Shown: positions 10,568 to 20,121 of the stretch, one piece after another
Layout of the letters: each line of letters starts with the position of its first letter
Position numbering within the stretch: the first letter of the stretch is position 1
From: an uncultured Alphaproteobacteria bacterium
GTDB taxonomy: Bacteria; Pseudomonadota; Alphaproteobacteria; HIMB59; GCA-002718135
NCBI GenBank assembly: GCA_902613275.1
Contig: CACMGM010000004.1
Location: forward strand, 7,845-71,844
Reading direction: 5' to 3'
DNA length: 64,000 nt
Position numbers and translations under genes: made by a program
The notes under the pieces: generated by a model
The model's input: only the letters and a program-made list of their open reading frames with translations
Databases searched by the model: none
Told to the model about the DNA's origin: nothing

Positions 10568-11446
10568 ATGAAAAAAATTAGATTATTTTTTTCTATAGTA
10601 GTAATTATATTAATAATTATATCTATCTTTATTTATATTTTTATAAATAATTTTGAAAAAGAAAAAATAATTAGTGATATCGAGAAGAAATTTGAAATTA
10701 AAATTAACGAAATAAATAAAACTAAAATAAATATTTTTCCAATTGTTAAGCTTAACACAAACTTAGAAATTAAAGATTACAAAAATAATTTATACATTGA
10801 TAATATTGATATTGATATTTCTCAGCCACTATTTCAAGTTGCAGGAAAATTGGACATTCTAATTGATAATTTTAATATTAATAATATTAATTTAAGTGAA
10901 GTAAAGATTAATGGAAAAGTAAATTATATTGAAAATTATCTTAAATATAGTGATAATTTAGAAAATTTATTTGACTCAATTTATAAAATTAATGGAAAAA
11001 TAACTTTAGAAACAACTAATGAAGAAAAATTTATTATTTCTTTTTTAAAATTATTCTTTGAAAAATTAGAAAATCAAAAAAATCAAAAATTTGCATTTTC
11101 TGAATTAATAAATGCTTTTGGTAATGAAAGTTCTAATTTTAAAGGCTCAATAAATAAAAATAAAAATATTTTAGAAACTAGCAAAATTGAAATTAGTAAT
11201 AAAAACAACAGAATTCTTATAAAAGGAGAATACAATTACAGTAATAATGTTATGGATATTATTTTAAACTTATCTCAAAATAATGAAATATATTTAACTA
11301 CTTTGATAAAAGGAAACTTAAATAATCCTAATATAAGTTTTGATAAAAATTCAAAATTTTTTCAAAATTCAAACTCAAATGAAAATAATATAATTGAAGA
11401 AAGCGTTATTCAGTTTTTAAATAATTTTTTTGATTTCAATGATTGA
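10568..11446 (+). CDS. AsmA-like membrane-anchored hypothetical protein
   Basis: 292 residues with one N-terminal membrane segment (about 5-28) followed by a very Asn/Ile/Lys-rich soluble region with alternating short beta-strand patterns and phrases such as NNILIKGEYNYSNNV-type repeats, reminiscent of the AsmA superfamily that spans the periplasm and affects outer-membrane lipid traffic. The match is by overall pattern only. It follows the demethylase flavoprotein after 18 bases and overlaps the following transporter. Base composition is even more AT-rich than the neighbours, typical of a weakly constrained gene in such genomes. Confidence 0.5.
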   Translation: MKKIRLFFSIVVIILIIISIFIYIFINNFEKEKIISDIEKKFEIKINEINKTKINIFPIVKLNTNLEIKDYKNNLYIDNIDIDISQPLFQVAGKLDILIDNFNINNINLSEVKINGKVNYIENYLKYSDNLENLFDSIYKINGKITLETTNEEKFIISFLKLFFEKLENQKNQKFAFSELINAFGNESSNFKGSINKNKNILETSKIEISNKNNRILIKGEYNYSNNVMDIILNLSQNNEIYLTTLIKGNLNNPNISFDKNSKFFQNSNSNENNIIEESVIQFLNNFFDFND

Positions 11447-12377
11447 CTTATTAAATATAGTTAGCAGTGTGTTTGGATATATCCTTGTTGGATTTTTTGT
11501 AAATAAATTACAAATACTTCCAAAAAAATATATTGATTATTTTGATTTTACAGGTTTTAACATTCTTTTACCTTTAGCTTTAATTATATATTTTTGGCAA
11601 GTCTCATTTCCTAAAATTGACTCTATTGGCCTGATGATCTCATTTTTTGCTTCAGGAATTTTTATATTCATTACTGGATTTTTGATTAGCAAACAATTTT
11701 TAAATTTTAAAACAGATGACTGTGCACTTTTTGGATTAGCTTCTTGTTTTGGTAACACAGTAGCAATGGGAATACCTCTTATGTATGCAGTTTTGGGTCC
11801 AATCAATACAATTCCTTATATGATATTAGTTTTTTTTCATGGTATTATTCATTTTAGCTATACTGTTATTATAATAGAAGTTTATAGAAATAGAAAAAAA
11901 AGTATTGTTGAAATTTTTTATCAAATATTATTAGGTATAATTAAAAATACTGTTCTTTTTGGAATGATAATTGGATTCATTCTTAATTATTCTAATCTTG
12001 TTGTTCCATCTATTATGAAAGGGCCTTTAGATATTTTTGTAAAACTTGCTCTTCCAATGGTTCTCATTTCTTTAGGACTTGCATTAGGAAATTTTAAAAT
12101 TAGAGAAAATATTTATGGTGCAATACTATTAACTATCTTAAAAAATTTTATTCAACCTATAATTGCATTTTGTTTAGCAAATTTTATACTAGAACTTGAT
12201 AATCTCTTGGTAATTATTGTTACTATGGCTGCAGCTTTACCAAGTGGGTCTCAGTCATATTATTTTGCATACAGATATAACTCTCTAAAAGCTGTAGTTT
12301 CTTCCAATGTAATATTAAGTACGTTTGTTAGTTTTTTTACACTGTCTTTATTATTAGTATTTTTTGATATTACGTAG
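11439..12377 (+). CDS. AEC (auxin efflux carrier) family transporter
   Basis: Membrane protein with about ten hydrophobic segments in two halves, characteristic of the bile/arsenite/riboflavin and auxin efflux carrier superfamily; bacterial AEC members often transport malate, malonate or other small organic acids. The region ALFGLASCFGNTVAMGIPLM shows the conserved Asn/Gly/Pro crossing motif in the first half and AAALPSGSQSYYFAYRY in the last part. I chose the ATG at 11439, 8 bases inside the preceding gene, rather than an in-frame TTG 9 bases earlier. Its stop overlaps the convergent TPR gene by 8 bases. Confidence 0.82.
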   Translation: MIDLLNIVSSVFGYILVGFFVNKLQILPKKYIDYFDFTGFNILLPLALIIYFWQVSFPKIDSIGLMISFFASGIFIFITGFLISKQFLNFKTDDCALFGLASCFGNTVAMGIPLMYAVLGPINTIPYMILVFFHGIIHFSYTVIIIEVYRNRKKSIVEIFYQILLGIIKNTVLFGMIIGFILNYSNLVVPSIMKGPLDIFVKLALPMVLISLGLALGNFKIRENIYGAILLTILKNFIQPIIAFCLANFILELDNLLVIIVTMAAALPSGSQSYYFAYRYNSLKAVVSSNVILSTFVSFFTLSLLLVFFDIT

Positions 12378-12924
12378 ATTGAGAAATAAACGATTGTATT
12401 CTCTCTTTTTTATCCATAGTTTTTACACTAAAAGGAAAAATCTCTAGCATCTTATCATATACATCAATTGCCTGTTGAAATTGACCCTGATGAATAAAAA
12501 TTAAACCCATTCCATCTAGAGCACCAAAATGTCTTGGTTCTAATTCAAGAGTTTTAATGATGTCTTGCATAGATTGATCAAAATTACCCATCATAAAGTG
12601 AACTGTAGCCCTTTTATTCCAACCTTCTGCAAAATTAGGATCTTCTTCAATTAAATTATTAAAAAATCTAATTGCTAGTGGATAATTTCTTAAATTCATA
12701 GCTTGAATACCCTTCTCAAAATATTCAATTACTTTTGGATCATCAACTTCATACCATATATTCCAAATGTCAGATATCAAATCTCTTATCTCATCCTGAT
12801 TTTCAGTCTCATTTAATTTTTTAAACAAATTATTTAGCCGTGGATCATTTTGATCTGCTAATGCTATCTTGCTAGCAAACAAAAGGCTTATACTGACAAT
12901 TAATATTTTAGAGATAACTCTCAT
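12370..12924 (-). CDS. Secreted TPR-repeat protein
   Basis: From the ATG at 12924 the protein begins MRVISKILIVSISLLFASKIALA, a clear signal peptide, so it is probably periplasmic; the longer frame to 12963 would bury this signal. Three tetratricopeptide repeats are visible (about AIRFFNNLIEEDPNFAEGW, SMQDIIKTLELEPRHFGAL and AIDVYDKMLEIFPF). TPRs mediate protein-protein contacts; no enzymatic role is suggested. The start overlaps the end of the upstream DUF2805 gene by 17 bases, so the two are likely cotranscribed. Confidence 0.8.
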   Translation of the reverse strand: MRVISKILIVSISLLFASKIALADQNDPRLNNLFKKLNETENQDEIRDLISDIWNIWYEVDDPKVIEYFEKGIQAMNLRNYPLAIRFFNNLIEEDPNFAEGWNKRATVHFMMGNFDQSMQDIIKTLELEPRHFGALDGMGLIFIHQGQFQQAIDVYDKMLEIFPFSVKTMDKKERIQSFISQST

Positions 12925-13141
12925 ATTTAAATGATTTTTCGGATTGATTTCTTTTCTTTTCATGCTTTCTCGTTCTCCCTGTTACTCTAGTTCTCCATAA
13001 CTTAAATGATCTAGGTTTCAGATTTGTTCTCATTATTTTTATAACCTCTGATTCGGTTACACCGTAAATTCTTTTTATTTTTTCAAAAGAGGTTTTATCG
13101 CACCAGGCTAATTTAATAATATTATCTATATTCTCCTGCAT
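12908..13141 (-). CDS. DUF2805 / TIGR03643 family small protein
   Basis: Small basic protein of 77 residues. The pattern AWCDKTSFEKIKRIYGVTESEVIKIMRTNLKPRSFKLWRTRVTGR is that of the DUF2805 family, with a helix-turn-helix-like middle and the invariant LKPxSFKLWRxRVxGR core. The family is widespread in marine bacteria and has no established function; a nucleic-acid-binding role is suggested only by the basic, HTH-like character. It starts with ATG in a short divergent gap opposite a glutathione transferase gene. Confidence 0.85.
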   Translation of the reverse strand: MQENIDNIIKLAWCDKTSFEKIKRIYGVTESEVIKIMRTNLKPRSFKLWRTRVTGRTRKHEKKRNQSEKSFKYESYL

Positions 13142-13183
13142 TTTGTAAATATATAGTTCTCTATTAATTAAATTCTAAAAAAA

Positions 13184-13807
13184 ATGATTGATTTGTATTC
13201 ATCCCCTACCCCTAATGGTCGAAAAATTAGCATTATGCTTGAAGAATTAGGTGTGGATTTTAATCCAATTTTTATAAATTTAGATAAAAAAGAACAGTTT
13301 AGTGAAGAGTTTTCAAAAATATCTCCTGCAAATAAAATTCCTGTAATTGTAGATAATGATAACAACCAAACAGTTTTCGAATCCGGGGCTATCCTTCTTT
13401 ATCTGGCAAAAAAATATGATAAATTTCTAGATAAAGATAAGTATTGGGAAATAATACAATGGGTTTTTTTTCAAATGGCTTACGTTGGGCCAATGCTAGG
13501 CCAGGCTCATCAATATTTGTTTTATCATCCTGGTAAAAGCAAATTTGCAGAAGATAAAACAAAAGGCTATGCACAACATATATATTCAATTTTGGATAAA
13601 AGACTTTCTAAACAAGAATATTTTTCGGATACCTATTCAATAGCTGATATTTCAATTTGGCCTTGGACAGCTCGTTATGAAAGACATCAAATAAATTTGC
13701 ATGATTATCCAAATGTGTTGAGATGGTATAAACAAATATCAACAAGACCTGCAGTTATTAAAGGATATAATTCTGTAGGCGAATCTTATGAAATCCCTAA
13801 ACCCTAA
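13184..13807 (+). CDS. Glutathione S-transferase family protein
   Basis: 207 residues with a thioredoxin-like N-terminal domain (IDLYSSPTPNGRKISIMLEELG, then SPANKIPVIVD with the cis-proline, then ESGAILLYLAKKY) and an all-helical C-terminal domain containing YSIADISIWPW. This resembles the YghU/YfcG/Ure2-like disulfide-bond reductase group of bacterial glutathione transferases. Role is probably thiol or peroxide detoxification. The stop codon interlocks with that of the convergent LysE-type gene (4-base overlap at 13804-13807). Confidence 0.9.
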   Translation: MIDLYSSPTPNGRKISIMLEELGVDFNPIFINLDKKEQFSEEFSKISPANKIPVIVDNDNNQTVFESGAILLYLAKKYDKFLDKDKYWEIIQWVFFQMAYVGPMLGQAHQYLFYHPGKSKFAEDKTKGYAQHIYSILDKRLSKQEYFSDTYSIADISIWPWTARYERHQINLHDYPNVLRWYKQISTRPAVIKGYNSVGESYEIPKP

Positions 13808-14412
13808 GCGTTATAAAATAGTACTGAGCCTGCGGTTATAATTAAAAGGATTGCTAAAAACCATTCAACAATTTTTTTTAATTTTTCATTATTAAGATAT
13901 TGTCTGATAATACTTCCTCCATATGCCCATATACTAATGGAAGGAATATTAACTACTGTAGACATAATAACCATAAATAGTGTTCCAATTATTATATTTT
14001 CATCTTTTGGATAATATAATGTTACTGCAGTTGAACAGATTACCCAAGCTTTTGGATTTACAAATTGAAACAAAACTGCTTCATGATATTTTAATGGTCT
14101 TGATCTATCTTCAGTCTTTGAAATATTTAAAGACCCAAACATTTTATATGCTAAATAAATAATGTAGCCTGCTCCAACATATCTTAAAATATCATAGAGT
14201 ATAGGATAGGTAATAAACAAAGATCCAAGACCTAGACATACAAGTGCTAATTGCAAACCATGACCAGAAGGAATCCCAAAAATATTAGGTATAGATCTTA
14301 TAAATCCAAATTTTATACCTGATGCAGTTAAAATACTATTGTTTGGACCTGGAGTTACGTACATAATAAAATTATACACTGCTAAAGCAGCTATTAATTC
14401 CCATGTAATCAT
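13804..14412 (-). CDS. LysE/RhtB family amino-acid exporter
   Basis: 202-residue membrane protein with about six hydrophobic segments and the family hallmark MYVTPGPNNSILTASGIKFG near residues 18-37, plus FVNPKAWVICSTAV in the middle. Members export amino acids or related metabolites across the inner membrane; the substrate is not predictable. It follows yajQ on the same strand with a 3-base gap, so yajQ and this gene are likely read together with rmuC. Confidence 0.9.
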   Translation of the reverse strand: MITWELIAALAVYNFIMYVTPGPNNSILTASGIKFGFIRSIPNIFGIPSGHGLQLALVCLGLGSLFITYPILYDILRYVGAGYIIYLAYKMFGSLNISKTEDRSRPLKYHEAVLFQFVNPKAWVICSTAVTLYYPKDENIIIGTLFMVIMSTVVNIPSISIWAYGGSIIRQYLNNEKLKKIVEWFLAILLIITAGSVLFYNA

Positions 14413-14415
14413 TTT

Positions 14416-14901
14416 TTAATCTCTAAAATTTACAAATTGGATTGGTATACCTATCTTAGCATCCTCAATAAGCTTCATTACACTTTGTAAATCATCTTTT
14501 TTCTTTCCTTCAACACGAAGTTCATTCCCATTGATCTTTACTTGAACTTTTAATTTAGAACTTTTGACATCAGAAGTAATTTTTTTACACAGAGATTGCT
14601 CAATTCCTTCTACTAATTCATACGTCTGACGAATTTTATTTCCCCCAGCTTTTTCCATATCTTTTTTTTTTAAACATAAAGGATCAACTTTTCGTCTAAC
14701 AAAATGAGTAACGAGCATGTCATTTACTTGACCAGCTTTCATTTCATCATCAGTAATAACAACTATAGTATTTTCTTTTTTTTCAATTGAAGTATCTGAT
14801 CCTTTAAAATCGTATCTGGTGGTAATTTCTCTTGCCGCATTTCCTAGTGCGTTATCAATTTCTTGATGATCTAATCTGTTTACAATATCAAAACTAGGCA
14901 T
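14416..14901 (-). CDS. yajQ: YajQ family nucleotide-binding protein
   Basis: 161 residues, the standard length. The opening MPSFDIVNRLDHQEIDNALG and the segment REITTRYDFKGSDTSIE are diagnostic of YajQ, a small two-domain protein with RNP-like folds reported to bind cyclic di-GMP or RNA in other bacteria. It sits 4 bases after rmuC in a minus-strand run rmuC, yajQ, lysE-like. Function in this organism is unknown beyond the family. Confidence 0.95.
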   Translation of the reverse strand: MPSFDIVNRLDHQEIDNALGNAAREITTRYDFKGSDTSIEKKENTIVVITDDEMKAGQVNDMLVTHFVRRKVDPLCLKKKDMEKAGGNKIRQTYELVEGIEQSLCKKITSDVKSSKLKVQVKINGNELRVEGKKKDDLQSVMKLIEDAKIGIPIQFVNFRD

Positions 14902-14905
14902 TTAT

Positions 14906-15865
14906 TTAGTTTATTACATCGTCATTTATATCTGGCAACTGTTTTTTAGTACTTAATCTTCCTAATTTTTTCATCTTTTCTACTTTTTTAGTCAAACTTC
15001 CTGAACCATCTTGCAATCTTTGTTTAGCTTCATCCATTTTCGATTTAGCTAAATCTATTGAATGATTAGCTTTTACAAATGACTCATACACACTGACTGT
15101 TTTATCATAAATATCCGATGCAGCTGATGCTATATCTTTTATTGTTTTAGATTGTTTATCAACCCGCCACATATTTTCTACAGCTTTAAGTAAAAAGGGT
15201 AAAGTTGATGGACCAACAATAATTATTTTATTGCTCCATGAATCTTCGATAAGTTTATTTGCCTCATTATATAAAGTAAGTAATGCTGGTTCTATTGGAA
15301 CAAACATTAAAACATTATCAATTGTATTGATTCCATATATTTTTGAATAATTATCTTTACTCAAACTTCTAATCGAAGTTTTTGTTGAATCCAAAAATTT
15401 TTTCAAAAATATCTTCTTTTGTTGATTGTCATTTGTATTAGAATAATCATGCCAAGAAACTAAGGATACTTTTGAATCTATAATTATGTGTCTATTACCT
15501 GGCATATGAACAATTACATCTGGTTTTTGTAAATTACCATCTTCATCTCTAAAAGTTTTTTGAGTTGAATACTCTTCTCCTTCTCTTAAACCAACACTAT
15601 CTAAAATATTTTTAAGTACAAATTCTCCCCAAGGACCTTGTTGAAGCGCACCACCTCTAATTAATGTATTCTCAATTCTATCTTGAGCTAAATTAAAATT
15701 TTGTAAAGATTGCTGAATTGATTGCATGTGATTTTTTAAAGAAATAAGATCAGTATCATCTTTTATTTCAGAACTTTTTGTTTTGCGAAGAAAAAATAAA
15801 ATTGATAAAAAACCAACTCCAGATAAAAAACCAATAATGAAAACAAATATAAGATTTTCAAACAT
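14906..15865 (-). CDS. rmuC: RmuC family DNA recombination protein
   Basis: Membrane-anchored protein: one N-terminal membrane segment (about residues 4-25), a short coiled coil, then the RmuC nuclease-like domain with GPWGEFVLKNILDSVGLREG, KPDVIVHMPGNRHIIIDSKVS (restriction-enzyme-like Asp/Asp-x-Lys) and VPIEPALLTLYNEAN. RmuC limits DNA inversions and rearrangements at repeats. I use the ATG at 15865; a GTG one codon earlier is possible. At about 320 residues it is a short version lacking the longer coiled coil of the E. coli protein. Confidence 0.92.
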   Translation of the reverse strand: MFENLIFVFIIGFLSGVGFLSILFFLRKTKSSEIKDDTDLISLKNHMQSIQQSLQNFNLAQDRIENTLIRGGALQQGPWGEFVLKNILDSVGLREGEEYSTQKTFRDEDGNLQKPDVIVHMPGNRHIIIDSKVSLVSWHDYSNTNDNQQKKIFLKKFLDSTKTSIRSLSKDNYSKIYGINTIDNVLMFVPIEPALLTLYNEANKLIEDSWSNKIIIVGPSTLPFLLKAVENMWRVDKQSKTIKDIASAASDIYDKTVSVYESFVKANHSIDLAKSKMDEAKQRLQDGSGSLTKKVEKMKKLGRLSTKKQLPDINDDVIN

Positions 15866-15871
15866 CACAAA

Positions 15872-16288
15872 TTAGATAAGATATAAATATATTATCAAAT
15901 ATCTAGCAATTTTCCCAATAGATACAAATATTAAAAAAAAAGTAACATTATATTTTACTGTACCTGCTGCAAATGCGATTGGATCTCCAATAATAGGCAC
16001 CCATGAAAATAATAATGACCATTTTCCATGCTTTTTGAAAATATCTGTAGCTTTTTGTAATAAATATTTATTTACTGGAAACCAAGGTTTCTTAATTAGA
16101 AAATTTACAAAGTAACCACATATCCAACTGATTAGAGATCCTAAAATATTACCTGCTGAAGCAAAAAATAATAATAAAAATGGATTATAATTATTAGATA
16201 ATAATAGTGCAGATAAATATGTCTCTGAAGCAAAAGGAAAAAAAGTGCCTAAAGACAAACAAAAAATAAATAATGATGAATAGATCAA
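15872..16288 (-). CDS. YqaA/DedA-like inner-membrane protein
   Basis: 138 residues with four to five hydrophobic segments. The pattern PFASETYLSALLL, then GNILGSLISWICGYFVN, then FKKHGKWSLLFSWVPIIGDPIAFAAG matches the short YqaA branch of the DedA/SNARE-associated family, whose larger members act in membrane lipid recycling. The only start in reach is a TTG at 16288; no ATG or GTG occurs upstream before the divergent gene. It is 7 bases from rmuC and probably heads that operon. Confidence 0.8.
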   Translation of the reverse strand: MIYSSLFIFCLSLGTFFPFASETYLSALLLSNNYNPFLLLFFASAGNILGSLISWICGYFVNFLIKKPWFPVNKYLLQKATDIFKKHGKWSLLFSWVPIIGDPIAFAAGTVKYNVTFFLIFVSIGKIARYLIIYLYLI

Positions 16289-16337
16289 AGTATTTCTTAT
16301 TGTTAATTTATGTTAATGTTATCTTACTTATCAATTT

Positions 16338-17480
16338 ATGAACGATTTTCCAAAAGAAGAATTTATTTACAGAATTGAAAAAATACAAATACATATTGAA
16401 AAAGAAAATATTGATGCAGTTATTATAACTTCACCGTCAAATTTTAGATATTTAACTGGACTTGATAGTAATTTTTGGGAAAGTCCTTCAAGACCTTGGT
16501 ATTTAATTATTTCAAAAAAAAATCCAATTAAAGCTATAATACCATCTATTGGTATTACAGCTATGCAAAACACATTAGTCAATGATATCGAAACTTGGGA
16601 GTCTCCAAATCCGAAAGATGAAGGAATATCTTTATTGAAAAAAAACATCAAAAGTTTTCCTAAAAATTCAAATATTGGTTTTGAATTAGGAAATGAAACT
16701 TTTTTGCGAATGAGTATTAACGATTATCAGGATATTCAAAAAAATTTATCAGAATATAATTTTGTTGATGCTAGTAAAATACTTTGGAGTATAAGAAAAA
16801 TAAAATCTGAAATAGAGATCAGTAATATTAAAGAAATTTGTTCTATTACAAGTAAGGTGTTTGATAATTTTCCTGAAAAAATTAATTTAGGAATGAGTGA
16901 AAAACAAATTACATCAATATTTAAAAAAGAATTAATTGAGAGTGGTGCAGATTATATTCAATATATGGCGTGTGCTTCGGGACTTAATGGTTATAATCAG
17001 ATTATCTGTAACCCAACAGGAAGAGTGACTAAAGATGGTGATATTCTAATTATTGATACCGGCGCAACTTTAAATGGTTATTTTTCAGATTTTGATAGAA
17101 ATTTTGGCTTTGGAAGTATTCACAAAAAAGTTCTAGATGCATATAATAAATTGTGGGAAGCAACTGAGAGAACTTTAGAAATTATAAAACCTGGAACTAG
17201 TTGTTCAGAAATATATTCTAAATTATCTTTTAGTTTAACAACTAAAAATATATCAGTTGGAAGGATGGGTCATGGTTTAGGCTTACAACTGACTGAGCCG
17301 CCAAGTATTATGAAAAATGACAAAACATTACTTGAGGAAAATATGATTATAACTCTTGAACCATCAATTGAAATGGACGAAAATAAAGTATTAGTACAAG
17401 AGGAAAATTTATTGATAACTAAAGATTCCTATAAGCTTTTAAGTACTAGAACTCCTGAAAATTTACCTATTATTAATTAG
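16338..17480 (+). CDS. M24 family metallopeptidase (Xaa-Pro peptidase/creatinase-like)
   Basis: 380 residues with a creatinase-type N-terminal domain (SPSNFRYLTGLDSNFW at 32-47) and a pita-bread catalytic domain. All five dinuclear metal ligands are in place: Asp240, Asp251, His312, Glu341 and Glu355 or 356 (IDTGA, DFDRN, GHGLGL, LEPSIE, QEENLL). It is a likely proline dipeptidase, aminopeptidase P or ectoine-type hydrolase. It ends against the stop of a convergent peptide ABC transporter operon, and a proline peptidase fits as a processor of imported peptides. Exact substrate is not determinable. Confidence 0.88.
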   Translation: MNDFPKEEFIYRIEKIQIHIEKENIDAVIITSPSNFRYLTGLDSNFWESPSRPWYLIISKKNPIKAIIPSIGITAMQNTLVNDIETWESPNPKDEGISLLKKNIKSFPKNSNIGFELGNETFLRMSINDYQDIQKNLSEYNFVDASKILWSIRKIKSEIEISNIKEICSITSKVFDNFPEKINLGMSEKQITSIFKKELIESGADYIQYMACASGLNGYNQIICNPTGRVTKDGDILIIDTGATLNGYFSDFDRNFGFGSIHKKVLDAYNKLWEATERTLEIIKPGTSCSEIYSKLSFSLTTKNISVGRMGHGLGLQLTEPPSIMKNDKTLLEENMIITLEPSIEMDENKVLVQEENLLITKDSYKLLSTRTPENLPIIN

Positions 17481-19199
17481 TTAAATAACTGATTCAATTT
17501 TAGGCATAAGTCTAATTAATTCCTTCGTATATTCATGCTCAGGATTATTAAACAATTCCTCTGTATCTTTTGTTTCACAAACAGCACCATTTTTTAGTAC
17601 AATTATCCGGTTACACATTTGGCGAATTACAGGAAGATCATGGCTAATAAATAGCATAGTGAGATGAAGTTCATCTTGTATATCTTTTAATAAATTCAAT
17701 ATTTGAGCTTGTATACTTACGTCTAATGCAGAAGTTGGTTCATCACATATTAATAATCTTGGTCTTGTTGCCAAGGCACGAGCAATGGATATTCTCTGCC
17801 TTTGCCCTCCTGAGAATTCGTGCGGGTATCGATCTAGAGATTGTCTGGTCATTCCCACAATATCTATTAGGTCATAAACATTTTGTAAAAGTTCATTATT
17901 GCTAATATTTTTTTGAAAAAATTTAATTGGTTCTGCAATAATATCCTTAACTTTAAAACGAGGATTTAGAGATGAGTAAGGATCTTGAAAAATCATTTGA
18001 ATTTGACCTCTACTATTATGAATTTGATATTTTTTATTTGAATTATATAAAGGTTCATTATTATAAATTAAATCACCTTTGTTAGGAGCTATTAATCCAG
18101 TAATAATCTTTGCAATAGTTGATTTACCTGAACCAGATTCTCCAACTAATCCAAGTGTCTCGCCTTCGAATAATTCAAAAGATACATTGTCGACAGCTTT
18201 AACTATTTTATCATTAGAACTTTTATTAGAAATAAATGAAAAACCACTACCTAAAGAATTATCATCAAAAATTTTAGTAACTTCTTCAAGTTTTAATAAT
18301 TTTTGATTTTTATTTTCCCTTATGCCCCATGTTTTAATAATATTTTGAGTCAAATCCTTGGAACTAGATGTTATTTCCTTACCATCGGGGCTAATCAATT
18401 TAAATCTATCAATTTTCTTATTTGTTGGTGGCACTGAAATTACTAAGCTTCTTGCTTCTGTTGATTTTGGATTTGTTAATAATTCTTTCGTCTCACCTTG
18501 TTCAACAATATGTCCGTATCTCATGACAATAACTTTATCAGTAGTCTCTGCTATAACTCCCATATCATGGGTAATAATTATAACACCAAGATTTCTTTTC
18601 TTTGTAAGATCTTTGAGTAGTTCTAATATTTGATATTGAATACTTACATCCAAAGCTGTTGTTGGTTCATCTGCAATTATTAAGTCAGGTTCACAACTTA
18701 TCGCTAAAGCTATCACAACTCTTTGACGCATACCGCCACTAAATTGGTGTGGATAGTCCTCTATTCTTTTTTCAGCGTTCTCTATTCCAACCTCTTTAAG
18801 TAATTGAATTGATTTTTTAAGTGAATCTTGATAACTTAAATTTAAATGAGCCTGAATAGTTTCAATTAATTGATCTTTTATTTTAAACAGAGGGTTTAAT
18901 GAAGTTTGAGGGTCTTGAAAAACAAATCCTATTTTTTTTCCTCTAATGTTTTGAATTATCTTTTCGTTACTCCTTAATTCAATATTGTCTATTTTAATTG
19001 AGCCATCTGTGATTTCACCTGGAGGATCAATCAAGTTAATTATCGCATTTGCAATTGTAGATTTTCCAGATCCAGACTCACCGACAATTCCTAATATTTC
19101 ACCTCTTTCTAAAGAAAATTCTACATTTTTGCTTGCAACAATAGTTTCCTTTCGTGTTGGATAACTTATATTTAAATTTTTAACTTCTAAAAAACTCAT
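17481..19199 (-). CDS. Peptide ABC transporter, fused double ATP-binding protein (DppD-DppF type)
   Basis: Two complete ABC ATPase domains in one chain. The first has Walker A GESGSGKST and signature FSGGMRQR, the second GESGSGKST and FSGGQRQR; each carries a DEPT Walker B and the oligopeptide-transporter C-terminal extension. Together they energise the DppBC-type permease encoded upstream. I chose ATG at 19199 because it forms an ATGA overlap with the permease stop (19196-19199), instead of a frame start 39 bases earlier inside the permease. It is the last gene of the four-gene operon. Confidence 0.95.
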   Translation of the reverse strand: MSFLEVKNLNISYPTRKETIVASKNVEFSLERGEILGIVGESGSGKSTIANAIINLIDPPGEITDGSIKIDNIELRSNEKIIQNIRGKKIGFVFQDPQTSLNPLFKIKDQLIETIQAHLNLSYQDSLKKSIQLLKEVGIENAEKRIEDYPHQFSGGMRQRVVIALAISCEPDLIIADEPTTALDVSIQYQILELLKDLTKKRNLGVIIITHDMGVIAETTDKVIVMRYGHIVEQGETKELLTNPKSTEARSLVISVPPTNKKIDRFKLISPDGKEITSSSKDLTQNIIKTWGIRENKNQKLLKLEEVTKIFDDNSLGSGFSFISNKSSNDKIVKAVDNVSFELFEGETLGLVGESGSGKSTIAKIITGLIAPNKGDLIYNNEPLYNSNKKYQIHNSRGQIQMIFQDPYSSLNPRFKVKDIIAEPIKFFQKNISNNELLQNVYDLIDIVGMTRQSLDRYPHEFSGGQRQRISIARALATRPRLLICDEPTSALDVSIQAQILNLLKDIQDELHLTMLFISHDLPVIRQMCNRIIVLKNGAVCETKDTEELFNNPEHEYTKELIRLMPKIESVI

Positions 19200-20119
19200 C
19201 TCTTTTTTAATTTTGGATTTAAAGCATCTCTCATCCAATCCCCTAATAAATTAATTGATAATGCTAAAACAATTAAGAAAATTGCTGGAAAAAAAGTAAT
19301 CCACCACTCACCTGAAAATAAAAAATTATTTCCAAACCTTATTAGAGTACCAAGAGAAGGTGTTGTTGGTGGAACGCCAACACCTAAAAAACTTAATGTG
19401 GACTCTGTAATAATTGCAAGTGCCAATCCAATTGTAGCAATTACTAAGATAGGCCGAAGTATATTTGGTAAAATATGCTTAAACATAATTAATATATTTG
19501 ATAGTCCAATAATTCTCGAAGCTGAGACATACTCTTTATTTTTTTCTACTAAAGTTGATGCTCTTGATACTCTTGCAAACTGAGGCCATTCAGAAATACC
19601 AATGGCAAAAATCAAAACATAAATTGCCATTTCATCATGCATAGATTGTGAGATAATTGCCCTTGCAATTCCATCAACAAGTAAGGCCATTAAAATACTT
19701 GGAATAGTTAACTGTACATCTGTAAGGCGCATTACAATAACTTCATATCTACCGCCAATATATCCAGCTGTTATTCCAAGAAATACTCCCAGTATCATAG
19801 CAAAAATTATAGATGCAAAACCAACGATCAGTGAAATTCTTGAACCATAAATCATTGTTGAAAACATATCTCTTCCCTGCTGATCAGTACCTAAAATAAA
19901 ACTAAAACTTCCTCCCTCCGACCATACTGGTGGGGTAAAGGCATCCATTAAAGAAACTGATGCTGGATCAAAAGGATTATAAGGAGCAACTATCCCAGCA
20001 AATACAGAACAAAAAAGTATAATAAAAAATATTGTTGAGGAAATTACTGCTAATTTAGAATTAAAAAAACTGTATCCAATATCAGTATCATATATTTTAT
20101 CATACATTTTAAGAAGCAT
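19196..20119 (-). CDS. Peptide ABC transporter permease (DppC/OppC type)
   Basis: 307-residue inner-membrane permease with six hydrophobic segments. It has the N-terminal OppC extension and FILGTDQQGRDMFSTMIYGSR, a hallmark of DppC/OppC proteins, and the EAA-loop region SASRIIGLSNILIMFKHILPN that docks to the ATPase. It is encoded 2 bases after the DppB-type gene and overlaps the ATPase gene by 4 bases. Substrates are probably di- or oligopeptides, although the family also imports nickel, glutathione or oligosaccharides. Confidence 0.95.
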   Translation of the reverse strand: MLLKMYDKIYDTDIGYSFFNSKLAVISSTIFFIILFCSVFAGIVAPYNPFDPASVSLMDAFTPPVWSEGGSFSFILGTDQQGRDMFSTMIYGSRISLIVGFASIIFAMILGVFLGITAGYIGGRYEVIVMRLTDVQLTIPSILMALLVDGIARAIISQSMHDEMAIYVLIFAIGISEWPQFARVSRASTLVEKNKEYVSASRIIGLSNILIMFKHILPNILRPILVIATIGLALAIITESTLSFLGVGVPPTTPSLGTLIRFGNNFLFSGEWWITFFPAIFLIVLALSINLLGDWMRDALNPKLKKR

Positions 20120-20121
20120 TT